Positions 1 through 7,772 of a stretch of DNA of 43,441 nt are shown one piece after another. Source of the stretch: Desulfosporosinus sp. (GTDB lineage Bacteria; Bacillota; Desulfitobacteriia; Desulfitobacteriales; Desulfitobacteriaceae). The position numbers and the translations under genes are program-made. The notes below the pieces were generated by a model that saw only the letters and a list, made by a program, of their open reading frames with translations, ran no database searches and was not told the DNA's origin. Location of the stretch: contig PKWS01000193.1 in assembly GCA_003132105.1 (NCBI GenBank), positions 1-43,441 on the forward strand, read 5' to 3'. Each line of letters opens with the position of its first letter. Within the stretch, counting starts at the first letter, position 1.

Positions 1-14
1 ATCAAAGATGGTGA

Positions 15-1781
15 TCACCTCCCAAACAACTTATTACGGTCCATGAATTCAACACGACAAATAACCTCTATTTCCTTAACGTCAATTGTAAACTGAGCAA
101 CACAGTCCGGAGCGTCATCGTGTTCGCTAAAATCAACCCCACTGAACTCCATAACCTGCTCGTTGAACTCAGTGTCTTCTTCGTTGAAAATCACCTGGCC
201 CATGTTTACTCCTTGAATTATCGTGCTTATCTTAGAATCCTTGTTAGTTCTCTGCATTTTGTTTAAGAACTCAATCTGCCTATTTTTAAGTTCTGGTTCC
301 GTCAATATAAGTTCCTTTATCTTGAGAACGTCAGCCCCACTGTATAGATTTTTCTCTATGCTGACATGCGTTATGTCCGCATATTTCTTCAATAACTCGA
401 CTACCCTCAAACAAAAGTCATCAAAGCCCAGTTTTGCTAATACGCCTTTTCTTATATACGAGAACCCGTTATAAGCTGTTGATCCGACGCACAAAGCACT
501 ATAATCTGACTTAACTGCGATGCTACTCGCAGGATCACAGACTAGCATGGTTTTCTCCCACTCATGATCTTCTATTTCATCAGCTGGTTGTGTACGCATT
601 GACTTAAACCACTTGACACCAATCTTACTCGCGTCATTCTGCATCTCCTGAATAAAGGCGATAGGGTTGTTGTAGAAATCAATGGCGCTGTCTAAGCAAT
701 CATATTTATCTGGCCATATTGTGGAGTATTGCATTTCCTTTTGATTCTGATAATAGAACTCTTTAGCATCAGCCTGTGGGTCCACTCTCTTATCATCAAA
801 ATAGATTCCTTTGAATTGCTTCCATAGCGGGTGTTCATTGAAATAATCAGTCGCATCAAAATCCAATGCTCTTTTTAAGATGTGTTTGTAATCTCTATCC
901 TTAAGCAGCTGAGACATAAAGCAAGCTTTGTGTAAAATTGTACCGATAACTATAAACTTCGTCGCCGGCTTAATCTTCACACCTTTACGGTATACAGCTT
1001 TATCCCCAGCGTAGGCGCTATCCTCTGCCCATGTATCATATTTCTTTTTGCGGCTTACCTCTGTAATTATGTCAGCCTTGGATTGGTAATCATCAGCGAT
1101 AATACAGCTCGGTCTGCTTTCGCCATATTTCTTACCACGCATAGAGCTCGTAGATGATATGGCCTGAATCTTTGTCTTGTTCGTAAGCTCAAGCTCTAAC
1201 TTATTAATTGTGAATTCATTAGGTTTGATCAGCCTCCCAAAACCAGCTATTATATATTGATTTTCCTCAAAAGCCTGGCGTGTTTGGGTTATGAAAGCTA
1301 CGGCATCACCCTCTGTCCTTCCTGCCACTAGGGTGTACTTGCTTTTCTTATAGGCATGGAGCCACACCGATAAAGCGAAATCCAAAAAAGTTGTTTTCGC
1401 ACAACCCCGGGGAAGGACCGCTTCTAGTTTGTCGTATGAGTCCTGGATGAACATGTCATCGAGCTCATCCCATATCTCGAGATGGACAGGTGCAAGTTCT
1501 CGAGCAGTGTTATTTGTTTTTGGTATGAAAGTATCTTGGAGAAAGTACTTACAGAAATAGGGTATACTCAACGCGCCTATACTGTGTGCTAATCCCTCAA
1601 ATCCAAAGAGGTTATTAATATGCTTAAGAATTAATGCTTCGGTTGATACCACCGCTTCTTTAGGACTCGCGCCACTCGCGATGAACTGCCCATAGATTGC
1701 TTCGTATAAAAGCTGTCTGTTTTGTTCCTCTTCCTGCTCAGTTATTTCTAACTGTTGCTGAGGTCCTTGTGATTTCGCCAT
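15..1781 (-). CDS. terL: Terminase large subunit (DNA-packaging ATPase/nuclease)
   Basis: 588 aa. It would drive ATP-dependent packaging of phage DNA into the prohead and cut the concatemer. Seen: a Walker A-like loop LPRGCAKTT at about residues 123-131, a Walker B CIIADD at about 226-231, and a C-terminal RNase H-like nuclease with acidic residues in LVCDPASS (about 416), VSIEKN (about 476) and HDDAPDC (about 555-558). The length is normal for the family. The ATG follows a GGGAGGCGG ribosome site. Its TGA overlaps a possible GTG start at 16-18 of the next gene, expected to be the portal protein outside the window. The small subunit is not directly upstream; a RepL-like gene lies between. Confidence 0.93.
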   Translation of the reverse strand: MAKSQGPQQQLEITEQEEEQNRQLLYEAIYGQFIASGASPKEAVVSTEALILKHINNLFGFEGLAHSIGALSIPYFCKYFLQDTFIPKTNNTARELAPVHLEIWDELDDMFIQDSYDKLEAVLPRGCAKTTFLDFALSVWLHAYKKSKYTLVAGRTEGDAVAFITQTRQAFEENQYIIAGFGRLIKPNEFTINKLELELTNKTKIQAISSTSSMRGKKYGESRPSCIIADDYQSKADIITEVSRKKKYDTWAEDSAYAGDKAVYRKGVKIKPATKFIVIGTILHKACFMSQLLKDRDYKHILKRALDFDATDYFNEHPLWKQFKGIYFDDKRVDPQADAKEFYYQNQKEMQYSTIWPDKYDCLDSAIDFYNNPIAFIQEMQNDASKIGVKWFKSMRTQPADEIEDHEWEKTMLVCDPASSIAVKSDYSALCVGSTAYNGFSYIRKGVLAKLGFDDFCLRVVELLKKYADITHVSIEKNLYSGADVLKIKELILTEPELKNRQIEFLNKMQRTNKDSKISTIIQGVNMGQVIFNEEDTEFNEQVMEFSGVDFSEHDDAPDCVAQFTIDVKEIEVICRVEFMDRNKLFGR

Positions 1782-1984
1782 TACATAATAACCGCCTCCC
1801 TAAGTTCCTTCTTTAGCCTTATCCTCGTATCGCGTTGCATTATTTTCTTAGTTCTTCCCTTTACTCGTTCTTTTTTATATGCGCCATCCCAGCAAAGGTC
1901 CATCCAGCTGCAACTCCACCTAAAATGTACCCTGTCCCTCAACAAGAAGCCCCCTTTACTAAGGCGTATTTCTCTAGGACCCAA
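1781..1984 (-). CDS. Uncertain small ORF between RepL-like gene and terL
   Basis: 67 codons, Trp-rich at first, then very basic (KKERVKGRTKK). It overlaps the end of the RepL-like gene and the start of terL. The first half reads poorly as protein. The alternative frame across 1860-1935 encodes a glycine/alanine-rich, membrane-like stretch (YILGGVAAGWTFAGMA) with no start codon. Adding one A to the A-run near 1875 would join that stretch to the basic tail. The gene may therefore be frameshifted by a homopolymer error, or may not be real. No function is assigned. Confidence 0.25.
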   Translation of the reverse strand: MGPREIRLSKGGFLLRDRVHFRWSCSWMDLCWDGAYKKERVKGRTKKIMQRDTRIRLKKELREAVIM

Positions 1985-2481
1985 CTAGGTAGAACCTTAT
2001 CAAGTTGACTCTTGAATATCAGATAGAGGTTTAATGGTATCCGGTTCGATCCAAAGAAGTATATTGGATTGATGTAATACTGAGTTGCCCTTTCTTCCCC
2101 AGTTGTCACTGTAACCTTGGCGATCATCCCGACCCTTATCATTTTTCTCATAAATGTTTTAGCCTGGTATGGCTTCAGTCCCACGATGTTCCCTATCTGT
2201 TCATCATTGTAGGACTTAACTCCACCATTGCCACGATACCCCAGCATATTAGTAGTGGACCACATCTTCTTTGCTAGAGTCGCCATCTGCCCTCGTTCCT
2301 TCATCGTCATACTCTTAGGAAAGTCCACATCAACAAAGGATTTAGCAAAGTTCTTTCTCGCCCAAAACAAATATCCCTTTTCATCATGGAAGGAAGCCGC
2401 TATATATTGAACGCTTTCGTTTTCCAATGCGCCAGTATCAGTATTGATATATTGGGTTTTCTTGATAACTTTATCGCCCAT
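1939..2481 (-). CDS. RepL-like winged-helix protein
   Basis: 180 aa, ATG preceded by AAAAGTAGGTG. The core, with motifs AKKMWSTTNML, YRGNGGVKSYNDEQIG and AKTFMRKMIRVG, followed by a strand-rich YYINPIYFFGSNR segment, resembles the Firmicute plasmid replication protein RepL family as I know it: a wHTH domain with a Tyr/Asn-rich C-terminal part. RepL proteins start rolling-circle-type plasmid replication, but relatives also occur in phages with no proven role. Its place between the two terminase subunits is unusual and could mean a transcription or packaging regulator instead. The family call is moderate; the function is inference. Confidence 0.6.
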   Translation of the reverse strand: MGDKVIKKTQYINTDTGALENESVQYIAASFHDEKGYLFWARKNFAKSFVDVDFPKSMTMKERGQMATLAKKMWSTTNMLGYRGNGGVKSYNDEQIGNIVGLKPYQAKTFMRKMIRVGMIAKVTVTTGEERATQYYINPIYFFGSNRIPLNLYLIFKSQLDKVLPSWVLEKYALVKGASC

Positions 2482-2629
2482 TATGCACCTACTTTTCTAG
2501 TTGGTTTTTCTGCTTGTTTGAGTTTAAAAAAACATCAATAAACCAACTGTGATAGAAGTGGGCTAATCCCTTGTGTCAGTAAGGATGAGGTATATAATCA
2601 TTCCTTAAATCATGTAAAGATACTATAGT

Positions 2630-2641
2630 ATAGTACGTCTA
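2630..2641. promoter_or_regulatory. 12-bp palindrome in the leader upstream of the RepL-like gene
   Basis: ATACTATAGTAT is a perfect palindrome inside the gene-free 184 bases upstream of 2481. The same leader holds a 9-bp inverted repeat, AGTTGGTTT near 2499 and AAACCAACT near 2541. Together they suggest a control region for the packaging genes. No clean -35/-10 pair was found, so the role is a guess. Confidence 0.3.
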
Positions 2642-2665
2642 TCTCTGCATGCATGGGAGTGAATG

Positions 2666-2821
2666 CTAAGCTTTGTTTGGTTCTCCAAACTCCTTACGCA
2701 GTATGTCGGCTAGTTCCCTAGCTGATGCCCTAATGTTATTTGATAGGTGCTCACTAAGGCTTTCAGATAAATCGTTTGTAATTCCTCTGCTGTGAAGATA
2801 CTCTTTTATTTCATCTTCCAT
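2666..2821 (-). CDS. Small hypothetical protein (51 aa)
   Basis: Acidic, predicted mostly helical peptide that starts MEDEIKEYLHSRG and ends GEPNKA. An AAAGGAG site lies 9 nt before this ATG. Another ATG two codons upstream (2827) is only 3 nt from the site, so 2821 is preferred. It lies alone between the terminase small subunit and the RepL-like gene. No family recognised. Confidence 0.6.
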   Translation of the reverse strand: MEDEIKEYLHSRGITNDLSESLSEHLSNNIRASARELADILRKEFGEPNKA

Positions 2822-2827
2822 TGGCAT

Positions 2828-3226
2828 CAACTCCTTTTGTGCATAAGGAAAACCCCATCACTGCATAATGAGGGGCTAAAAGTTTCTAAAAATGGTGGAT
2901 ATAATTGTTGGGACTACCGCCATGCTCTCAGCCAATAACCAAAAAAGAAGGCTACCCCCTATTGAGAATACAACATTGGGTCCCATAACTAACATTACGT
3001 CAAGTTATGTGTAATACTTAACAACCTATCTATCCATTGCGAGAGTAGGAACACAGCCATTCTCAATGCAACAACATAAAGTAGCAAGTAGAGATTATGC
3101 GTCAATGTCCATCACTTATAGACGAATTGTTTGTGATCGGCAGACAATAAACAGGCGAGCGACCCTTGGCCGTCAAACTCACACATCAAACTCTATCCTT
3201 ACATCACTATCCATACTACTGTATAA
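2828..3226. other. About 400 bases with no confident gene, upstream-side gap of the small gene and downstream of terS
   Basis: The only candidate is the 39-codon hydrophobic minus-strand ORF at 2876-2995, which lacks a ribosome binding site. Neither a terminator nor a cos/pac site could be identified by eye, although a gap next to terminase genes is a reasonable place for a packaging start. Confidence 0.5.
2876..2995 (-). CDS. Possible 39-aa membrane mini-protein
   Basis: ATG-started ORF with one hydrophobic helix (SIGGSLLFWLLAESMAVV). No Shine-Dalgarno sequence is visible and nothing else supports it. Recorded only because it is the one ORF in this gap. Confidence 0.2.
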   Translation of the reverse strand: MLVMGPNVVFSIGGSLLFWLLAESMAVVPTIISTIFRNF

Positions 3227-3742
3227 CTATTCATCCACCTTAACATCAATAACCTCCACCTTATTTAACTGCCGCATATGTTTGAATGTATCCTGGATCT
3301 CTTCTAGCATGGGGACTCTTATTTCTACTGTCTTTTCAACCTCATGCTTATCTCTCCACTCAAGTTTCTTGCGATTCTTAAGCCAGAATATCATGCTGGT
3401 TGGATCAGGTAGGACTTCCTTAGTAACTCTCTTAGTTTCTCTCATCTCATAGCCTGTTATTATCCCATGAGCGTCATATACAGGCATACTCTCTGTAGTG
3501 ACCTCATCATATCTATAGCCCTGAGTGCGCTTGAATAGGGCATTCTCGACCATTATGTCAACTACTTCTTTGCCTCTTTTCAAGGCATCGCGCAATTCGC
3601 AATGATCGTTTTTATATCTTGCAAACGTTGCTATATTAATTCCCAAGTTATGGCATATATCTTCCTCTATGAGGCCATCCCTACACCATGCTTCAATTAG
3701 CATTAATTTAGATTCTACCTCAGGCCATTTGCTAACAGCCAT
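3227..3742 (-). CDS. terS: Terminase small subunit
   Basis: 171 aa with AAGGAG before the ATG. It would recognise the phage packaging site and recruit the large subunit. Seen: an N-terminal HTH (EEDICHNLGINIATFARYK), then ALKRGKEVVDIMVENALFKRTQGYRY and the PDPTSMIFWLKNRKKLEWRDK segment that is characteristic of the HTH-type small subunits of Bacillota phages. A C-terminal acidic tail follows. It is separated from terL by about 1.4 kb, which is wider than usual. Confidence 0.82.
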   Translation of the reverse strand: MAVSKWPEVESKLMLIEAWCRDGLIEEDICHNLGINIATFARYKNDHCELRDALKRGKEVVDIMVENALFKRTQGYRYDEVTTESMPVYDAHGIITGYEMRETKRVTKEVLPDPTSMIFWLKNRKKLEWRDKHEVEKTVEIRVPMLEEIQDTFKHMRQLNKVEVIDVKVDE

Positions 3743-3841
3743 ATTCCCAACTCCTTAACCCAAGTCCTGTTGTCTCTGCTGGCCTATTATCTCTGCATCC
3801 CTAATGCCAGTCGAGCAGTTAGATTTTAAAGCCGACCAACG

Positions 3842-3871
3842 AAAAAAAATAGGCACCCAATTAAGAGTGCC
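3842..3871 (-). terminator. Rho-independent terminator
   Basis: On the minus strand GGCACTC-TTAATT-GGGTGCC is followed by a run of eight T. It lies just downstream of the 3897-4091 gene and before terS, so it would separate the regulator block from the packaging genes. Confidence 0.7.
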
Positions 3872-3896
3872 CTTTATAGTAAGGAGGAAAAATGAG

Positions 3897-4091
3897 CTAA
3901 TCAGGATGGATATACACTGCTTTAGATCGGCGCATCAATTTATCCATCTCGTTAAGTTTTTTAGCCTTTTCACGTCTTGCCAACTCTTCTTTGTTCAAGC
4001 AAGTTAATTCGTCGCGGTCCCAATACCTGCACGTATGGCAATTCTCATAATCACTTTCCCAAGCCGCCATAAACTGAGCGCAAGATTCCAC
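3897..4091 (-). CDS. Small Cys-containing hypothetical protein (64 aa)
   Basis: Contains C-x2-C-x8-C (NCHTCRYWDRDELTCLNK), a zinc-binding-like motif often seen in phage mini-proteins, then a basic, Lys-rich tail. The longer reading from 4148 is rejected because it would cross a terminator hairpin at 4120-4150. A GTG at 4091 has AAGGAG 10 nt upstream and is the better start. Confidence 0.6.
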   Translation of the reverse strand: MESCAQFMAAWESDYENCHTCRYWDRDELTCLNKEELARREKAKKLNEMDKLMRRSKAVYIHPD

Positions 4092-4111
4092 ATCGAACCA
4101 GCTCCTTGAAA

Positions 4112-4150
4112 ACAAATAAAAATGCGCCCAACTATTTGTCAGGCGCATTT
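4112..4150 (-). terminator. Rho-independent terminator
   Basis: Minus strand: AAATGCGCC at 4120-4128 pairs perfectly with GGCGCATTT at 4142-4150, with a 13-nt loop, followed by TTTTTATTT. It lies downstream of the ArpU/RinA-like gene and probably ends the long early operon. Confidence 0.7.
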
Positions 4151-4249
4151 CGTTTATAATTCTAAAAACATCACATTAACATCGTAGCATGTCCAATTCT
4201 CAAAAACAGTTACTTTTTAGGTAAAAAACAGGTAATAAATCGGTAATGG

Positions 4250-4783
4250 TCAATTTGCTTTCCTGAAGTACAGATATCTTTGAAACAAAGGCCCAAGTAT
4301 TTGCCATAGAATATCCAACGCTTCCTTGTTTATTTTCTTTATACCCTCTGACGTAATATACACTCTTCCGACTGAATGCCGTTCATTGAACACTATTTCT
4401 ATATTTCTCCATGTCTCGGATTCAAAATACTTTGCATTAATGACGGTTTCCTGTTCCCTGGTCAACGCTTTCAACGCTTCATCGATCTGCTCTATCTCAA
4501 CAGTTTTAAAGCGCATCCTAGATTTATCTTCATCGATCCATTCCTGCACCAGCTCAGCTGTAACTTCTCTTCGGCTTACCGTTTGCTCTGTCGGTGAAGT
4601 TGTAGTGGTTGAATGAGGCATACCTAAAATGGGGCTTGAATGATATTCAAACAACCACAACTCCCCAGCCTTCAATGCTTCTTCCCAAACCGATACCCTT
4701 TGTAAAGTTGTTATGACTTCCGCTTTATGCTTTTTGTACAGCTTCAGTCGTTCTTCAAGGATGTTCTGGCTTTCTTTTATCAT
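4250..4783 (-). CDS. ArpU/RinA-like late transcription regulator
   Basis: 177 aa. The C-terminal half (EALKALTREQETVINAKYF, then WRNIEIVFNERHSVGRVYIT) has the layout of sigma-70 region 4-like phage regulators of the ArpU/RinA type, which switch on late genes. The position supports this: it is the last early gene before a terminator and the terminase genes. The N-terminal half is coiled-coil-like. Family assignment rests on motif shape and context. Confidence 0.6.
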   Translation of the reverse strand: MIKESQNILEERLKLYKKHKAEVITTLQRVSVWEEALKAGELWLFEYHSSPILGMPHSTTTTSPTEQTVSRREVTAELVQEWIDEDKSRMRFKTVEIEQIDEALKALTREQETVINAKYFESETWRNIEIVFNERHSVGRVYITSEGIKKINKEALDILWQILGPLFQRYLYFRKAN

Positions 4784-4801
4784 TGCTATGAGATTACCCC
4801 C

Positions 4802-5386
4802 TTAAAAATCATTCGGCACAAGTTGAAGGGAAGCGACTTCTTTCCTTCTCTTCTTTAATTCCAATAATGATTTTTCTAAGATATAGATTAACTTGTCGCT
4901 GTTTTCGATGTACTTCTTGACTCTTTGGGGTGTTCTCTTGACCTCATAATCTCCACCGCCACAACCTCCACCGCCACCAGAGAAAGTGTTGGTTTGATTG
5001 TATGTTACCCTACTAGGAAGTATAAGTTGGTCGGTAAGCATTAATCTTGTGTTTACTCCGGGTATTGAAAAGAAACTATACTCTCTTAATCTTTCTGTAG
5101 CCTCGCAAAACTCAGGATAATCCTTCCATAACTTTTCAATATATTCTACGGTCCTATTTGCACTTAGGACAAAAATACTAATTTCTTCTTCGTAATTGAT
5201 GTACCCATCGTCCTCGAAGTCAAATCCGTTAACCGAGTATTTTTTACTAATTCTCAAGCCATCATCTGTTTTATTGATTGCCGTCACGCTAAATCTAGGG
5301 TTATTCTTTAAAATCTCAGCCAGAATTAAGTCTTTCTCTAATTCTTTGATGGACTTTAATTTATCTTGGATATCTCGTAAATTCAA
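4802..5386 (-). CDS. Hypothetical protein with internal poly-Gly stretch
   Basis: 194 aa from a TTG start behind GGAAGGA. The N-terminus is charged and coiled (LRDIQDKLKSIKELEKDL). A GGGGGCGGG linker sits at about residues 137-145, followed by a basic helical tail. No family recognised; the glycine run looks like a flexible joint between two parts. Confidence 0.6.
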   Translation of the reverse strand: MNLRDIQDKLKSIKELEKDLILAEILKNNPRFSVTAINKTDDGLRISKKYSVNGFDFEDDGYINYEEEISIFVLSANRTVEYIEKLWKDYPEFCEATERLREYSFFSIPGVNTRLMLTDQLILPSRVTYNQTNTFSGGGGGCGGGDYEVKRTPQRVKKYIENSDKLIYILEKSLLELKKRRKEVASLQLVPNDF

Positions 5387-5398
5387 TTTTCCTTCCCC

Positions 5399-5632
5399 CT
5401 ACAGTTTAAATTTTCTCCCCTTACCCTGATAACTACATCTATCCTCGAACTGGCATCCATTACAACCCTTGTCGATTAGCTGGATAGGGTTAAGACACGC
5501 CACCGGATTATTAATCTTTTCACTTTGCAGCCGGTATTCTAAATCCGCTATCACACTTTCAAGATATGGTATTTGGCTCTTAACTTTAGCCAGTTTTTCT
5601 TTGTGGAAAGATATTTGTTCAATGAGGTTCAT
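5399..5632 (-). CDS. Small hypothetical protein with coiled coil and Cys cluster
   Basis: 77 aa. The first 40 residues form a heptad-like helix (EKLAKVKSQIPYLESVIADL). The tail carries CLNPIQLIDKGCNGCQFEDRC, four cysteines that could bind zinc. Function unknown. Confidence 0.6.
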   Translation of the reverse strand: MNLIEQISFHKEKLAKVKSQIPYLESVIADLEYRLQSEKINNPVACLNPIQLIDKGCNGCQFEDRCSYQGKGRKFKL

Positions 5633-5642
5633 ACTTTACCTC

Positions 5643-5852
5643 CTAGCAAATTCCCAAGGCTAATTCAAGTTTATCTATATACTCCATAAGTGATCCCCTA
5701 TCCATATCCTCTTTGGGGTCCCCTTGTTTAAACCACGAAAACCTTACCATCGAACACTCGCCATTACTTCTTACTGTTACACTCTTGCATCCACATCTAC
5801 CAGTGCTTTTAACTTTTCGTTCACAGTTTGATTTGCAATAAACACTAGGCAT
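5643..5852 (-). CDS. Cys-rich small protein
   Basis: 69 aa. The N-terminal half is rich in cysteine (YCKSNCERKVKSTGRCGCKS, then NGEC), suggesting a metal-binding fold. An AGGGAGGTAAAAC ribosome site precedes the ATG. Function unknown. Confidence 0.6.
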   Translation of the reverse strand: MPSVYCKSNCERKVKSTGRCGCKSVTVRSNGECSMVRFSWFKQGDPKEDMDRGSLMEYIDKLELALGIC

Positions 5853-5864
5853 GTTTTACCTCCC

Positions 5865-6095
5865 TCAGTCGATATATTGCTTAGGATCACAAAGGAAATC
5901 TCTGAACATTTCTTTCGCATCAGATACCTTTAGGCCATTTGAGGAACAACACTTCAAATCCTTGCCGCTTGAAATGATGATTATTTTATCTAATTCACCT
6001 AGAAGAAATAATTCTTTGGTAGTTTCTAATTCTCCAAGAAAATCAGCAACTCGATTATCACGTTTGGGTTTTACCCTAAACTGGATTACCTTCAT
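5865..6095 (-). CDS. Hypothetical protein (76 aa)
   Basis: Starts MKVIQFRVKPKRDNR and contains a CC pair (LKCCSSNG). It begins within the stop codon region of the alpha-CTD-like gene (ATGA-type overlap), so the two are probably translated together. No family recognised. Confidence 0.55.
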   Translation of the reverse strand: MKVIQFRVKPKRDNRVADFLGELETTKELFLLGELDKIIIISSGKDLKCCSSNGLKVSDAKEMFRDFLCDPKQYID

Positions 6096-6343
6096 ATTTC
6101 CTTCCTGAGTCCCAGCCCCATCTCACCCAGCACCTTTTCAACCTCCACAATCGTCCGTCTAACCACATTTCGCATTCCCGCAAGGTCATTCCAAGATAAC
6201 TTCACCAAATCACCTACAGTCTCTATTCCTGCTCTTCTCAGGCAGTGATATGTTCGGAATGTGAAGCCACAATCTATGATGTTTTTGGTTAGGTCTGGAC
6301 TAGGTTTCTTGCTCAATTTGGCTTTTAGTTTGTCGAAGATCAT
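6092..6343 (-). CDS. RNA polymerase alpha C-terminal domain-like protein
   Basis: 83 aa. After a basic N-terminal arm, the segment FRTYHCLRRAGIETVGDLVK, then LSWNDLAGMRNVVRRTIVEV and GEMGLGLR, matches the helix-hairpin-helix pattern of the alpha subunit CTD (S-R-T-x-N-C-L-x-x-A-G-I-x-T-V-x-D-L ... R-N-x-G ... G-L-x-L). In bacteria this domain binds UP elements, DNA next to activators, and sigma region 4. A stand-alone phage copy could redirect host RNA polymerase or simply bind DNA. The conserved Gly of RNxG is replaced by Val (RNVV). Overlaps both neighbours by ATGA-type junctions. Confidence 0.75.
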   Translation of the reverse strand: MIFDKLKAKLSKKPSPDLTKNIIDCGFTFRTYHCLRRAGIETVGDLVKLSWNDLAGMRNVVRRTIVEVEKVLGEMGLGLRKEI

Positions 6344-6774
6344 CTAGGTATTACCCCCTTTTCCTCATCTGTAAGCCACTCACACACGCCTAACTTATTT
6401 GGATAATTTATTTTTGTTGCATGCCGACAATCCTCCATGTGCCCAATTGTCTTTATAAAAGAATTTGAGCAATACCCATCGGCGCACTTAACCCTTTTTA
6501 ACCCTGTCTCTTTTAACTCTTGTTTTGCATCTCCCAACTTAACCCCAACTAAAATATGCGAGTAATCACTTATCTTTTTCAGATCATCAAGCTTTTGAGT
6601 CTGTTTAAATCTCGCCGCGTACTTGATGATATTTGCTAGGCAGAAATCCTCAGCCAAACCTTTGGCAATTATCAGATCAATGGGTTCTAGCTTGTCCACC
6701 GCTTTATAATGCTCACTTCCTTCAGTTTGGCAGTATTCGCGCCCGGCTTTGCGAATTTCGTAGATTGTTTTCAT
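6340..6774 (-). CDS. DUF3310-domain phage protein
   Basis: 144 aa. HYKAVDKLEPIDLIIAKGL, then FCLANIIKYAARF and LDDLKKISDYSHIL, is the pattern of DUF3310 (SaV-like) proteins common in phage early regions. Their activity is not established. The C-terminal half adds a Cys/His cluster (CADGYCSNS, HMEDCRH, GVCEW) that may bind zinc and is not part of the usual short DUF3310 proteins. Confidence 0.7.
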   Translation of the reverse strand: MKTIYEIRKAGREYCQTEGSEHYKAVDKLEPIDLIIAKGLAEDFCLANIIKYAARFKQTQKLDDLKKISDYSHILVGVKLGDAKQELKETGLKRVKCADGYCSNSFIKTIGHMEDCRHATKINYPNKLGVCEWLTDEEKGVIPR

Positions 6775-7259
6775 ACCTTTACCCCTTTCCTCTTAAAGAC
6801 ACTCGGACCACTTTTCCACCCTTTTACTTCCACCAAAGCACGTCTATTGGATTTCACTGCATCTTCAATACTCCAACCGTCATTCATTCTGCTTAAAAAC
6901 GTGTTATAACAGATACCATTCTTTGCGGCTAGTTCTATGGTTTCTTGGGGATAAACTCTGTTTCCTTGCCCAACTAATTTCATATTCTCTTTAAAATTTT
7001 GCAAAGGCTTAGTCGCAGCCGTTTCCATATCAAATCCATAGACATTAACCCGATTTCTAAAAGTACATGCGTTTATTCCATTTTCTTTAGCAATTTTTAT
7101 CCAACTTCCATATGATTTACGAGGTATAGGGGGAGTTGTTATTGCCTTTTCTTTGTGCCAACCCATGCCCTGAACACGCCTGTCCACCGTCCAGTTTTTA
7201 ATTCCATTCTTCTCGGCTATTAGGTATTCATCAGGAGTAACATAAAACTCATAGCTCAC
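6771..7259 (-). CDS. Protein of three tandem HTH-like repeats
   Basis: 162 aa from a GTG that overlaps the TGA of the 39-aa gene upstream. Three copies of a roughly 45-residue unit are visible: AEKNGIKNWTVDRRVQGMGW, AKENGINACTFRNRVNVYGF and AAKNGICYNTFLSRMNDGW, each followed by an acidic E-x-A. The unit resembles the modular HTH segments found in phage homing endonucleases, but no nuclease domain is present. It is probably a DNA-binding protein. Confidence 0.6.
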   Translation of the reverse strand: MSYEFYVTPDEYLIAEKNGIKNWTVDRRVQGMGWHKEKAITTPPIPRKSYGSWIKIAKENGINACTFRNRVNVYGFDMETAATKPLQNFKENMKLVGQGNRVYPQETIELAAKNGICYNTFLSRMNDGWSIEDAVKSNRRALVEVKGWKSGPSVFKRKGVKV

Positions 7260-7375
7260 TCTACTTTTTCCTCCCCCTTGCCACCCTTCTCTTTGTTTAT
7301 ATCCGGCAATTTCAGATATTCTTCTCGCAATCTTTTCAACCGGCGAATGATTTCTTCATCTGCTTTGTCTTTCAT
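7256..7375 (-). CDS. Mini-protein (39 aa) coupled to both neighbours
   Basis: Highly charged peptide MKDKADEEIIRRLKRLREEY... ending GEEKVE. The ATG overlaps the upstream TGA (ATGA) and its TGA overlaps the downstream GTG (GTGA), which is the junction style of the whole operon and the main reason to accept it. Function unknown. Confidence 0.55.
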   Translation of the reverse strand: MKDKADEEIIRRLKRLREEYLKLPDINKEKGGKGEEKVE

Positions 7376-7770
7376 TTTAGGTAGCCCTTGGTTTTAAGTT
7401 TTTCAATATGCCTTTCAAGCGCAATCTCTATATCCCCTGGTTCATCAAGCAGTGTGCATACTAGGGTAACAAGTGCTTGTGCTCCATCTAACGCCTCTTC
7501 TACCGTTCTCCTTACCCATTCACTATGGTTATTTAATTGCTCTACTATTTCTCCACTCTGCCTTTGCCCTTTACCTAAGAGTTGCATTAGCTCCCCTATT
7601 TCCTCGTAGACTTTTGCAGTGCAGCTTGAGATAGTTGGGGTTAGTCCGTTGAGGATGGGGAAGGATATCGTTTCGGGCTTCGGTATCCATCCAATCGGGT
7701 TTTCATTTGTGCAAGCTCTACTACAATCAGGAGTTTCATGCTTACCACAGGTTTCACAACGTTGGTCCAT
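7372..7770 (-). CDS. MazG-like nucleotide pyrophosphohydrolase
   Basis: 132 aa. KVYEEIGELMQLLGKGQRQ followed by VEEALDGAQALVTLVCTLLD fits the all-alpha NTP pyrophosphatase (MazG-like) helices with E-E-x-x-E and D-x-x-x-A motifs. Such phage enzymes hydrolyse nucleotides or ppGpp-like signals. An extra N-terminal Cys cluster (CETCGKHETPDCSRAC) looks like a small zinc knuckle. The ATG at 7770 is preferred over the GTG at 7779 because GGGGTGG then lies 6 nt upstream. Confidence 0.65.
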   Translation of the reverse strand: MDQRCETCGKHETPDCSRACTNENPIGWIPKPETISFPILNGLTPTISSCTAKVYEEIGELMQLLGKGQRQSGEIVEQLNNHSEWVRRTVEEALDGAQALVTLVCTLLDEPGDIEIALERHIEKLKTKGYLK

Positions 7771-7772
7771 AA

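Noticed and set aside
2851..2876. Possible terminator, CCCC...GGGG near the small gene
   Set aside because: Only four base pairs align before mismatches; no T-tract in a consistent direction.
3066..3452. 128-codon plus-strand ORF opposite terS
   Set aside because: Shadow of the terminase small subunit; Ser/Thr/Leu-rich composition and no ribosome site.
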